A stretch of 64,000 nucleotides of DNA, from assembly GCA_038380795.1 (NCBI GenBank), contig CM076259.1, forward strand, positions 71,577,741-71,641,740. Direction: 5' to 3'. The DNA comes from Pyrocephalus nanus (Eukaryota; Chordata; Aves; Passeriformes; Tyrannidae). Shown here piece by piece: positions 41,301 to 49,612 of the stretch. Every line of letters starts with the position of its first letter. The first letter of the stretch is position 1. The notes beneath the pieces are model-generated. The model made no database searches. It was not told the DNA's origin and saw only the letters and a program-made list of their open reading frames with translations. Position numbers and translations under genes: made by a program.

Positions 41301-44300
41301 AGAAAATACTGTTTACAAGATCTCAAATAAACTTATTTTGAAAAACAGTTTTTGCTTTAATTTATAGAATCTTTACTCAGTTTTCTCATAATCATTTTGT
41401 TAATGCATTGAATTCAAAATGTCAATCAGCACAGCTCCATCTTGTACATATTTGGCAGTTCAAACAGAGAAGGAGATCAAAGTATTTATTACCATCCTGA
41501 CTGCTCCTCCTTTCCCTCGATTTTTTACCAAAGAAAGCACTCGCACTTTGTCGCTTCCATACTTCTTGCAGTACTCCATTGCAACCTGATAGACACACAA
41601 AAAACCAGCATAAAGCAAACCGAGGAATCAAGGTAGAATTTTACATTTGCTCACCCTTTAAAAGAAAATAAATTAACAGCACAGAGCTATAACCACTTCA
41701 GTCAGCACAAATACATTTCCAGTGTTTGCTGGAGTCTGTTTGGGAAAATAAAAACCAGTTCACAGTCAAAACAAGAAGACTGAAGAAACTAGTCATGTCC
41801 AAAAGAACAGGATACTCCAAACCCCATCCTCCCACCTCCAAAAAACTCAATCCTAATTTAACTTAAACTACTACAGACCTTTCATATTAACACCAATAGT
41901 TAATAAAAGAAATATAATTTTCTATTATAGCCACTTATTTATCACTTGCCCTGCTGCTATTCGTGGTTTTAAACAAAAATTCACATTGATCTAAAATCCC
42001 ACTCACACTGCAAGGATCTGCAGCTTTTGTTCCATGCTGTGAGGAAGAGAAAGCATGAGTTTTCTCCTCTTAATTTTTTCTAGGTTGTCTTGAGTCCTTG
42101 TAAGTTCAGAGGCACACAGCCATTGTATGCTCAGTTAAAGGAGATGCCAGAAGGAATGTACAGTAGTCAAAAGTTGAGCAACCCTTAATGGACAAGCTTA
42201 AGGAAAGTAAATCAAAAAGCAGCATACATTTTAGTAGCTATCTCAAACATTTTCCAAGCAGTAGGAAAAAAAGGCCTCAAGTTAGTGAGCCTTCCTTTCC
42301 AGTGATGTACATCAAAGTCAAGAATACAGAAGTATTTTGAAAACAGTATTACTGGCACAGGGATTTTTAAATAAACAGTGCCATAAAGGGTGTGAGGAAG
42401 AACTATGTCAGATGTTCTGTAAACCACAGTATGAACTGGGACTTTTTAGCTTCCCCAAGTTCATATTCACATCATCACTATGCATATCCAGAGTATTTCA
42501 TAAGAAATTTCTCCACGTTAGGATTAGAATTCTGAGAATCTCAGCTGCAGGAAAACAGCTGTCACAGTCACCAATCAAGAAAAGTAGAATTTGAAAAGGA
42601 ATTATATGTGTATTCATATGCATATGTGACATCCATGACGGATATAGAACGACAAAAAGCACTCAGAAATATGAACTTCAGTTGTCAACTATTTCAAGTA
42701 CCAAAATATAAATGCAAAAAACTGTATATTCCAAAAATGTAGTAAAAAAACCCACATCCCTGATTGCATGGGAAGACTCTTCGTTTTTCTTACCTTAGTA
42801 GTTTGATCTTTACTACCATCATTAACCACTATCACTTCATAAGTGAATGAAGGATCTTGTTTCTTGAAAATAAAACCAGAAATAATACATTTAATCCAAT
42901 TTCTTAAGTAAGCAGTAGGTCTTGCAAACATTACTCTTTTCTCCCTAGCAGGTTTTAAATCATTCATGATTGCCAACAGATAGTAGTATGATACAGTAAA
43001 TTTGTTCACATGGCATAATTAAAGAATTTTGCCACATTTGATGAATATACCATTACACTGGATTGTCATGCTACGATCCAGAACTGAAAAATCAATTCAC
43101 TTGTGAAAGATGAACATTCAGAATATCATCACTGTTAAGAAAACCCAAACAGAACAACATCCACAAACTTTCACAGTGGGCTTCTTACCCAGAGAACAAA
43201 TCAAAATGAAGAACAGATACTTAAGAAAATTGTTGGAACAAACCAGGGTTTATTTAGAAAGTTAAATGTATGGCTAAATCTTAGCTTTATCTTGGAAAGG
43301 TAACATTCACGTGAAGCTTTTTTCATCCCATAGCCGCATATTAAATTTTTACTTAATTTAAAAATACCTTTTGGCACTTGATCTAAAATAACTGATAAGA
43401 GACCAAAATGTTACTTCTAAGTGGCCAAGTATTACTGTTTAATGTACACCAACATAACAAAGTGACTAGATCACTGACTTATTACACATAATACACCAAA
43501 GCATAATGAACATTGAATGAAAAAAGAAAATACCTGTCTTTTTTCTAGATAATCCATAGCTTCATCCATCATAAGAGGTACTAGAGTAAAAGTGAAGGAG
43601 GTCAGGTTAGTAGATTATAACAGGCAAAGCATCAAAAGCATTTGCACAAGCAAGCTGAGAACAACCACAAAGCAAAGCTGAGCAAATCAAACTCTTTCAT
43701 ACAACACTACCTTCACCAAACAAGCTTAGCAGCTGCAACTCTAAGTGCTGTCCTTTCTGAATGCAAAGACAACACTGAAGAAAATCATACATATAATAAA
43801 AGACAGGATAAAAACATTTCTTCTGAGGAACCAACTTTTCATTTTGAAATTTATAATTCTCTATACAAGATTAAAAGAAAAAGAAATCATTCTTCATGAC
43901 TGACCCTGAAACCCAGCACTGACTTTATTTATTTAAGCAAGCTGACACCTTGTGTACTAGCAGGTTTGATTATTTCTATCACATCCGAAAGCCTTTCCTC
44001 AGTATCAGGTACTCATATCTATTGCCATGTCAAACACGAACATGTGAGATCATCCTTTTTTCTGCTCATCTGAAGCTGCTGCTGTGGGAAGCTCTCAAAT
44101 CAGTTTTAAAAGTCTTCCTTCTACTTCTTGCCTTGCAGCATTTACAGGGGCAATGAACAACCATTCTTCTGGGGTTCATTAAAATGGAGAGGATTCTTAA
44201 AAGTGTCTCATGCTATTTTTAGTGGCAGAAATCAAGTTACACAATGCCTTAATTTTGAAATTCAATGTACTTGGACTGTTTTCTGGAAACTGTGTCCAAA

Positions 44301-45711
44301 ATCTGATACGTAATCTGGCCTGCCAGAATCTATCCCAAACATAACTGACCTCTGCATTATTACAGTAACAACAGATAGATTTTCTTCTTTTCCTCAAAAC
44401 AAGAAAAATCTTACACCGGTCTTCCTCATTGTATGAAGGCACAACAACAGAGAGTTCCCTTGTAGGGGGATCATGTATATTTGGTACAGGTTCTTTCCTG
44501 CCTTCAGCATTTACGAAGAATTTTTCTTCTTCGTGTCGGTGAAGGGTTGGCATTTTTTTGGCAGTTACATGAGCAATTGCACAAATCTGTGATGAAAAAG
44601 AAATAAGAAAAACTCTTGAGCATTCTATTAGAAGTTGACCTAGCTCTTGAATGTGCTGCAAAGGGCAACCAACTGCATTTCAATAATGAGGTGGGACTTT
44701 ATGCACTGACTGAATCGCAGAAGACCAAAATCCTCTCATGCTGTTTGGTTACTCCTGGTCTGACCACTGCCATCATTGGCTTGTTGCTATTTTCGACTGC
44801 AAAGCACACAGATGCCTCCAAAGTCGTGGTCAAAGCCCCCAGTGCCCCTTCCCCAAGTAATCCCAAGTGATTTCACCCCGTGCCACTGTAATCAATGGCA
44901 TGGCTCATGACCAGCCAGCCACATATGCTTGCAAAACAGAGGCTCTGATGGCCTTATGAAAGGCTAAAATAAAGCCATGGAACTCGGGGTTTGGAGCACT
45001 CAATTTGGTGACACCACAGACAGAATCACAGATTCAATTAGGTTGGAAAAGACCTCTGAGATCACTGAGTCCAACATCGACACTGAACACCATCATGTTA
45101 ACTAGATCACGGCACTGAGTGCCACGTCCAGTCTTTCCTTAAACACCTCCAGGGACGATGGCTCCACCACCTCTCCGGGCAGGAGGCATACGTGGCACTG
45201 CGGACAGGCAGCAGAATTCCGCCTTGCAGGGTGTCCAACTTCTGCAACTTGCCGGCTATTTCAGCCACGCGGAGACACAGCGATTTCCCAAATGGTCACC
45301 GCAAACAGGCGTTACCAGGACATCTCCCAAGGCATCTTTATCCCCTCCGCAGGTCCCCGGACACCTTGCCCGCACCAACCCCCGCACCAGCGCAGCCCCG
45401 CCGGCTGCTGCCCGCACGGATCCCGGTGCCACCCGCGCTGCCCCCGGCCTGGGCCAGTCCTGCCCGGGCCCTCCGCAGCCTCCTGGGACCCCCCGGCAGG
45501 GCTGGAACCCGCGGGCATCCCTCCCGCTAAGCACCGCGGGGCCGAGCACGGGGCGGCCCCGCGCACCGCTCTCGCCACGCAGCCCCCCGGGCCCACCGTG
45601 ACCGCGGTGCGCGGCTCTCACCAGGACGAGGAGGAGGGCGGCGAGGGCCACCAGCACCGCTGCGGCCGCGGGCACGGACAGGGGCAGGGGCAGGGACGGC
45701 GGCAGCGCCAT
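32269..45711 (-). CDS. ALG5: ALG5, dolichyl-phosphate beta-glucosyltransferase (complete, 10 coding exons)
   Basis: ALG5 transfers glucose from UDP-glucose to dolichyl phosphate on the cytosolic face of the ER. The product, Dol-P-Glc, feeds the three terminal glucoses of the N-glycan precursor. Coding exons, read on the minus strand: 45711-45622, 44586-44415, 43580-43534, 42862-42794, 41585-41493, 39957-39844, 38548-38489, 36257-36106, 33638-33553, 32381-32269. Every junction is GT-AG and phases join without a break, giving 331 codons plus TAG; I recall the human protein as 324 residues. An N-terminal hydrophobic anchor (about residues 14-38) precedes a GT2-type glycosyltransferase fold. Visible motifs are VVVPSYNEE (77-85), VIVVNDGSKDQT (113-124), the metal-binding DAD (171-173) and DTQCGFK (241-247). 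The identity is from recognised family sequence and synteny; the longer N-terminus compared with human is an observation. The start is the only ATG in frame at the CpG island. Confidence 0.96.
33553..33638 (-). CDS. ALG5: ALG5 coding exon 9 (residues 266-295)
   Basis: It encodes AFDVELLYIAQRLKIPIAEV and then AVNWTEIE, phase 2 to 1. Acceptor TTCAG, donor GTAGG. Where human has QFFKIPIAE it has QRLKIPIAE. Confidence 0.94.
36106..36257 (-). CDS. ALG5: ALG5 coding exon 8 (residues 216-266)
   Basis: It starts RSYFRTLLMYGFHFLVWF and ends in HIER plus two bases of Trp, phase 0 to 2. The hydrophobic stretch is the family's membrane-facing segment, and RDTQCGFK is conserved. Acceptor TCCACAG, donor GTAAAT. 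Confidence 0.95.
38489..38548 (-). CDS. ALG5: ALG5 coding exon 7 (residues 196-215)
   Basis: It is 20 codons beginning NQMAISCGSRAHLEKDS, between a GTACAG acceptor and a GTTTGT donor. It continues directly from the PWP end of exon 6, as in the human protein. Confidence 0.94.
39058..39082. repeat. 25-base near-perfect palindrome in ALG5 intron 6
   Basis: Twelve-base arms (CTCTCAAATATA and its reverse complement) flank one base. It lies between coding exons 6 and 7, at no visible splice site. Confidence 0.8.
39844..39957 (-). CDS. ALG5: ALG5 coding exon 6 (residues 158-195)
   Basis: It is 38 codons, phase 0 to 0, with acceptor TTGCAG and donor GTGAGT. It contains the catalytic metal-binding motif MADADGATKF (DAD at 171-173) and ends LQPWP. 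Confidence 0.96.
41493..41585 (-). CDS. ALG5: ALG5 coding exon 5 (residues 127-157)
   Basis: It is 31 codons, phase 0 to 0, with acceptor ATCAG and donor GTAATA. It includes KNRGKGGAVRM, a conserved ALG5/DPM-type segment. Confidence 0.95.
42794..42862 (-). CDS. ALG5: ALG5 coding exon 4 (residues 104-126)
   Basis: It encodes 23 codons, phase 0 to 0, ending SKDQTTK before the donor GTAAGA. It holds the GT2 VIVV(N/D)DGS motif. The residue before DG is Asn (117), where I recall Asp in human ALG5. Asn is common at this place in other GT2 enzymes, so activity need not be lost. Confidence 0.95.
43534..43580 (-). CDS. ALG5: ALG5 coding exon 3 (residues 88-103)
   Basis: This 47-base exon encodes LPLMMDEAMDYLEKRQ between the acceptor ACTCTAG and the donor GTATTT. 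It is too short to show as an open frame by itself. I found it because the flanking exons fix its phase (1 to 0) and it matches the ALG5 family. Confidence 0.93.
44415..44586 (-). CDS. ALG5: ALG5 coding exon 2 (residues 31-88)
   Basis: The acceptor is TCACAG and the donor GTAAG, phase 0 to 1. It carries the conserved KMPTLHRHEEEKFF block and the nucleotide-sugar-binding start of the fold, LSVVVPSYNEE. Leu88 is split across the intron, with T here and TA in the next exon. Confidence 0.95.
44616..44975 (+). other. Unidentified open frame with AATAAA in ALG5 intron 1
   Basis: An 84-codon open frame (44616-44870) on the strand opposite ALG5 contains a hydrophobic stretch (LTTAIIGLLLF) and is followed by AATAAA at 44968-44973. 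I do not recognise the protein. It could be the end of a retrocopy or chance. No poly(A) tail or target duplication is seen. Confidence 0.25.
45022..45185 (-). mobile_element. CR1 LINE fragment in ALG5 intron 1
   Basis: The inverted tail ACAGAATCACAGATT is followed by GGTTGGAAAAGACCTCTGAG and the 'aaacacctccagggacg' block, all CR1 3' landmarks on the minus strand. It abuts the CpG island. Confidence 0.93.
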
Positions 45712-46200
45712 CGCCCGCGGCGGCGCGCGGGGCCCAGTCGCACGGCGACAGCGAGGCGGAAGCAGCTCCTCCGCTCGCCGCTGCCGCCGGCAGCCGCCCG
45801 CGCCCCCTGGCGGCCGGGCCCCGCCAGCGCCGCCGCCCGCACCGCCGCAGCCAGCGCCGGTCCGCCCGCAGAGCCCGCCGGGCGCGTCGGCCGCCAAGGG
45901 GCGCTACAGCCGGGACGGCGCCTGTGCTGCCGCGTCCGGGTGAGCGCCGGGCCGGGTGGCCGCGGTCCCGCCCGCCCCGCTCCGGGAGTCCCGCCCGATC
46001 GCGGTAGCGCCGCCCGGCCATCCCCCCACCGCGGCACTGCGCTCCCGAGAGGAGCGGGCTCGGCGCGGCCCCCGGGATGGGGTCGGTGCTGAGGGGGCTG
46101 GGTGGCCCCGACGTGTGCAGAGAGACTCAGCGAGCGGGGGGAGTCCAGTCGGGAAAAGTCTCGGCAAAGCGCGGAGCTCGGTGTGGCCCGGAGCTCCCTG
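45340..46200. promoter_or_regulatory. CpG island, probable bidirectional ALG5/EXOSC8 promoter
   Basis: GC content and CpG density rise sharply here against AT-rich flanks, with no TATA box near the ALG5 start. ALG5 reads leftward from ATG 45711. In mammals ALG5 and EXOSC8 start head to head within tens of bases, so this island should also have driven EXOSC8 rightward. A GTGAGC donor-like site at 45940 lies where EXOSC8 exon 1 should end. There is no plus-strand ATG between 45712 and 46075, however, so no EXOSC8 start can be placed. The long open frames seen here on both strands are a by-product of high GC. Confidence 0.85.
45622..45711 (-). CDS. ALG5: ALG5 coding exon 1 (residues 1-30)
   Basis: The ATG is at 45711-45709 within the CpG island. 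It encodes Met followed by a Leu/Ala/Val-rich stretch that forms most of the signal-anchor helix. It ends in phase 0 at CTG, followed by the donor GTGAGA. The chain is GC-rich and differs at the residue level from mammals, as expected for a membrane anchor. Confidence 0.9.
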
Positions 46201-46202
46201 GT

Positions 46203-46440
46203 GTTACAGAATCGAGCAGTATCCCGAGTTGGATCCACAGGAATCACCGAGTCCACGTCCTGGACGTGTGACGTCTCACATCTGAGAGCCTTGTCCAAAC
46301 TTTCTTGGACTCTCTCAGGCTTGGTGCTGTGACAACTTCCTTGGGGAGCCTCCTCCAGCACCCAGCCACCCTCGGAATGAAGAGCCTTCTCCTGATATCC
46401 ACCCTAAACCTCCCCTGACACAGCTGATAGCATTACAAGA
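46203..46440 (-). mobile_element. CR1 LINE fragment at the right edge of the CpG island
   Basis: On the minus strand it runs through the CR1 3' region (inverted tail near 46205, GGATATCAGGAGAAGG-like part near 46390-46405). It lies in what should be EXOSC8 intron 1. Confidence 0.85.
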
Positions 46441-46509
46441 AGGTTAAACCTGTAGGGCATTCAGTGGCTTCCCATTTATAGCTTCTCGTTTTAGAATAGT
46501 AAAATGGAT

Positions 46510-46680
46510 TGGGTCAGAGGGGATCTTCAAAGATCGTTTCATTCCAACCCCGCTGCCATAGGCAGGGATACCTCCCACTAGACCAAGTTGCTCAGAGCCC
46601 CATCTAACCTGGCCTGGAACACTTTCAGGGATGGGGCATCCACAGCTTCTCTAGGCAACCTGTTCTAGTATTCTTGCTTC
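46510..46680 (-). mobile_element. CR1 LINE fragment
   Basis: Contains the inverted forms of the CR1 words for ATGATCTTTGAGG, 'cactagaccaagttgctcag' and 'cagggatggggcatccacag'. A second copy in the presumed EXOSC8 intron 1. Confidence 0.92.
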
Positions 46681-47530
46681 TGTACTTATGTCTTAAATGC
46701 ATGAAACAGTGTCTAGCAAGTGCTTTTACATGAATTGGAAGACAACAGGCCTTGTGTTGGGCTTCAGAAAACCAGTAGTACAGGACCAACATATGTGGAG
46801 CCAACAGGAGCTAATTCATGCTTGCCATTATGTTTGTGATATTTCTATGTTAGTTTGCATTTGGAAAACTTGCTCTTCCCATTTATCTTTGGGTTTTCCT
46901 CCAGAAGCACTATTTTAACAAAACTGCCAATTCTTTAAGTATTAACAACAGTTTTATAAAAATTAGTGGCTTTTTTTTTGCATTAATGATCCCTGCTTAG
47001 AATACACAAACATTGTTAGTAGTATGAAATTAATAAGGTGTGTTAATTATTTCTCACCTGAAGCCCTGCACGAAGCATATTTTGTAATTTTATATTTTCT
47101 CAAAGATTCTAAGAAAAACTAGCATTTAAAATTGTTTTATACCATTTTGTCCACCTGAATGCGGTCCTTGAACTAACAGTTCACAGTTATAAAATTATGC
47201 ATCATGCATTTCTTGAAAAGCATTTTCCACCCTTCTGTCAGTAAACAATTCTTTTGATTTATAACTAATATTATTGAGATGAAAGCTAGTAGTTTTTGTT
47301 AGATATATGAGCAGGCAGGTTGCTTGTAAGGAGGAGGATTTTGGAACTTAATTTAGGAAAAAATCTTAGTTCAGTTTCCTTATCTTTCTGTAACCATATT
47401 GCTAAGCAGCTTTGCCAGGTATCTTGATTCTCAAATTATTTGTTGTGGGTTAGTGCTTGCTTATCTTTTTTTTGTTGTATCTTGCCTACTCAAGAGCTTG
47501 CATGTGAACTTCTCTTTCTGTTTGTTTTAG

Positions 47531-47567
47531 AACTGTGGAACCACTGGAATATTACAGGTGGTTTTTG
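47531..47567 (+). pseudogene. EXOSC8: EXOSC8 exon 2 remnant
   Basis: After the acceptor TTTTAG, 37 bases encode TVEPLEYYRWFL with the first base completing a Lys codon, then the donor GTGAGT. Human EXOSC8 has TVEPLEYYRRFL here. The single difference, CGG to TGG, is a CpG transition. Both splice sites are intact. Confidence 0.85.
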
Positions 47568-48433
47568 GTGAGTAAAACACGAGATGCCTGTATATCAGGT
47601 TATAATAGTGAACTTCATGACTTGCTAATTGGTTTTCTTGCTTTGAAACAAGGAAGAGAAAGGATTTTTATTTACTGTTTCAGCAAGCATGAAAGAGAAT
47701 GCATGGTACAGTAATAAATTTTAACGTTGTTTTCGGTCCTGATCCTGGGCTGATGTGCACAGAGGATCTGCTCCTCTCTGGGTATGTGCAGCAGAATTTA
47801 GGTGGTTGTGGAATCTTGTCTCTGTCTAAGGTCAGCAGCATCAAGGCATATGCTGACCAGCACAAAAGTGATGCCCAAGCATCTTGGGAGGGACACTGAG
47901 TCCTGGCTTCTGCTGTGTTCTGAGCTAGGTGGGCAACTGCCTCGAGCAGAGGCAAAATGAGCCAGCAATGTGCCCTTGCTGCAAAGAAGCCAATGTTATC
48001 CTGGGCTCCATTAGGCACAGAATTGCCAGCAGGTCAAGGAAGGTGATCCTGCTCCCTGCTCAGCACTGGTGAGGCCACACCTGGAGTACTGTGTCCAATG
48101 CCAGGCAGTGTATACAAATACCTAAATACAAATGGCGGTTTTGTGGCATTTTCCTGCAATACATGGATATCACAAATCCAGGAAACTTCAGGCATAAATC
48201 TGTATTTTCAACAGACATATACACTTGATTATGTGGAATCTCCCATATTTTTTTGACTTTTTAGTGTTTTTTTAATTGGTGCTCTTTGGTAAGAAAACAG
48301 GTAAGCCTGGGCACTACATCCATCTACAAGTATTTTTTAAAACTACAATAAAAATTATTGTTATGTGTATTTTGCAGTAATGGTAATGGAGCAATATGTA
48401 CAAACATGTCTGCATGCCTTTTTCTTTCACAAG
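47568..48433 (+). other. EXOSC8: Interval where EXOSC8 middle exons are missing
   Basis: Between the exon 2 donor and the penultimate-exon acceptor there is a CR1 fragment (47925-48115) and otherwise AT-rich DNA. A word AAAGAGAAT at 47692-47700 could be the first codons of exon 3 (Lys-Glu-Asn), but it lacks a proper acceptor and the rest does not match. No RNase PH-fold coding is seen. Confidence 0.6.
47925..48115 (+). mobile_element. CR1 LINE fragment inside the EXOSC8 remnant
   Basis: Contains 'atgagccagcaatgtgccct', GCCAATGTTATCCTGGGCT, and GGCCACACCTGGAGTACTGT, a stretch upstream of the CR1 3' end. It fills part of the gap where EXOSC8 exons 3 onward should be. Confidence 0.88.
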
Positions 48434-48539
48434 CACATTACTCATTGTTGATCCTACTGCTGAGGAAGATGATTTAGCAACTGAACAGTAACCACTGTCA
48501 CTGATAAAGAAGGCAGACCATGTTCTGTCCATAAACCAG
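48434..48539 (+). pseudogene. EXOSC8: EXOSC8 penultimate exon, frameshifted
   Basis: The acceptor CACAAG leads into TLLIVDPTAEEDDLAT, matching human TLLIVDPTGEEEHLAT. Directly after this, one base is missing near 48483-48486, and the frame reads EQ and then TAA at 48488-48490. In the other frame the family sequence resumes, ending SVHKP before the donor GTACTT. The length is 106 bases; 107 is needed for phase 1 to 1. Confidence 0.85.
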
Positions 48540-48550
48540 GTACTTCCAAA

Positions 48551-48556
48551 TTTATT
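48551..48556 (-). terminator. SUPT20H: Candidate SUPT20H polyadenylation signal
   Basis: Going downstream from the SUPT20H stop on the minus strand, I find no AATAAA before this one, about 930 bases away. A weaker TATAAA variant occurs near 49291. If this signal is used, the 3'UTR runs over the whole last EXOSC8 exon. Positional inference only. Confidence 0.35.
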
Positions 48557-48945
48557 ACAAAGAAACCTATGGAGATGACAACGTTTAGGTCAAGAAAAGA
48601 CTATGTACCTGCTTTCTTTTGTAAGATTTGGTGCTTTATAGTAATGAAGCGTCTGCTCAATTAAATTACTTGCTCTTGAAATTAGTTTTAAAGATGGTGG
48701 CATCACTGAAATTCAAAAAATCGTCACAGCTTGACCTGCATATAGCAGAGGACAGATTTTGAGCACATTTCCTGTTACAGCTCTGATTTGTTTCCATTAT
48801 CTTTGCCTGAGGCTGGAGCTGGGAAAGTTGCATGCTCCCCAAGTGAAAGGTGTTGGTCATGAGAATTACTGTATTAATACTCTTATTTGGAAATCACATA
48901 ACTGAAGTATAAGTAGAAAATCAAATTGTTCCCTTTAATTTTTAG

Positions 48946-49061
48946 GTGGAAGTCTTCTTACAGAAGCCAAGCTTCAGGACTGTATCACCAGAGCAATTAC
49001 AAGACACAAAGAAGTAAAGAAGGTGATTGACAAAGTAATAAGAAGTATAATGCCCAAGTGA
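48946..49061 (+). pseudogene. EXOSC8: EXOSC8 last exon (open, stop TGA)
   Basis: After TTTTTAG the exon reads [20 protein letters not shown] and then [18 protein letters not shown] before TGA at 49059-49061. It is close to the human C-terminus and has no lesion. It is open by itself but sits downstream of the frameshifted exon. It probably overlaps the SUPT20H 3'UTR on the other strand. Confidence 0.88.
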
Positions 49062-49136
49062 ACAAAAGGAGAGATCTTTTAAAAAATGGATTTGTAAAAA
49101 TGTATTTGTTACAGTGTTCACAAACCTTTTATACTA

Positions 49137-49142
49137 AATAAA
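49137..49142 (+). terminator. EXOSC8: EXOSC8 polyadenylation signal
   Basis: A canonical AATAAA lies 76 bases after the EXOSC8 stop, at the expected distance for a short 3'UTR. It is retained although the coding part is broken. Confidence 0.6.
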
Positions 49143-49480
49143 CAAATACCAATATGACCTTTACAAAGTTCATTTTTTCTAAAATATTTTTCACCCTTAT
49201 TCTATGTACAATACTTTTGCGTGGTAAAAAATACAAGTTAAAACATTCTGTTAAAAAGTTAGGTCACTTAAGAAAACCAGATCTTAGCTGCTTTATAGAT
49301 GAAATTTCTACGTTCTGTAGGGTTGGCTTCCAAAATCAGTTCATTTTTTTTTTAGTGTAATGTCAAAAGTTAATTTTCCCACCAGTAATAAAAAGCACTA
49401 TTTTAACTTTAAGCTTTTTCATTATTAATCTGAAAAAAAATCCCCTTTGAATAATTTTGTTTTTGCGGGGGAGGCAAGTC

Positions 49481-49612
49481 TCATGATTTTGGAGGGGCTG
49501 GTGTTCCTCTTTTACTTTTTGAGTGGCTGCCTGAATGCTGTTGATGATGCAGGTGAGCTGCTGGTGCTGCTGCCGCTGCCATAGCCATTTGATGCTGCAA
49601 GAATTGCAACTG
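49481..49612 (-). CDS. SUPT20H: SUPT20H last coding exon and stop
   Basis: The acceptor ATGGCAG opens [20 protein letters not shown], then a His-rich and basic end ([13 protein letters not shown]) before TGA at 49483-49481. The C-terminus matches human (KMKRGTPTTPKF) with small changes. Confidence 0.95.
   Translation of the reverse strand, partial: QLQFLQHQMAMAAAAAPAAHLHHQQHSGSHSKSKRGTPAPPKS

Larger units (their letters stand above)
47531..49061 (+). pseudogene. EXOSC8: EXOSC8 (RRP43, RNA exosome ring subunit), decayed remnant
   Basis: EXOSC8 is one of the six RNase PH-like subunits that form the ring of the RNA exosome, which processes rRNA and degrades RNA. The gene sits where synteny predicts, between ALG5 and SUPT20H. 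Only three exons are recognisable: 47531-47567, 48434-48539 and 48946-49061. The exons expected between the first two, encoding most of the RNase PH fold, would have to fit in 866 bases, and that interval holds a CR1 fragment and no recognisable coding exon. The 48434-48539 exon is 106 bases where phase needs 107, a one-base deletion that creates a stop. Exon 2 has Trp at the second Arg of the YYRRFL motif, and no start codon is visible. The last exon is intact. Alternative: a collapsed or misassembled region. A functional copy elsewhere cannot be judged from this window. Confidence 0.82.

Noticed and set aside
45256..46361. Several long open frames on both strands (up to 266 residues) in the CpG island
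   Set aside because: High GC removes stop codons. The frames overlap in many phases, are Ala/Gly/Pro/Arg-rich and match no family. Only the 30-codon ALG5 exon is supported.
47692..47700. EXOSC8 exon 3 start (Lys-Glu-Asn codons AAAGAGAAT)
   Set aside because: Only nine bases match, the preceding bases are not an AG acceptor and the following codons do not fit CRPDGRE. Chance is as likely as decay.
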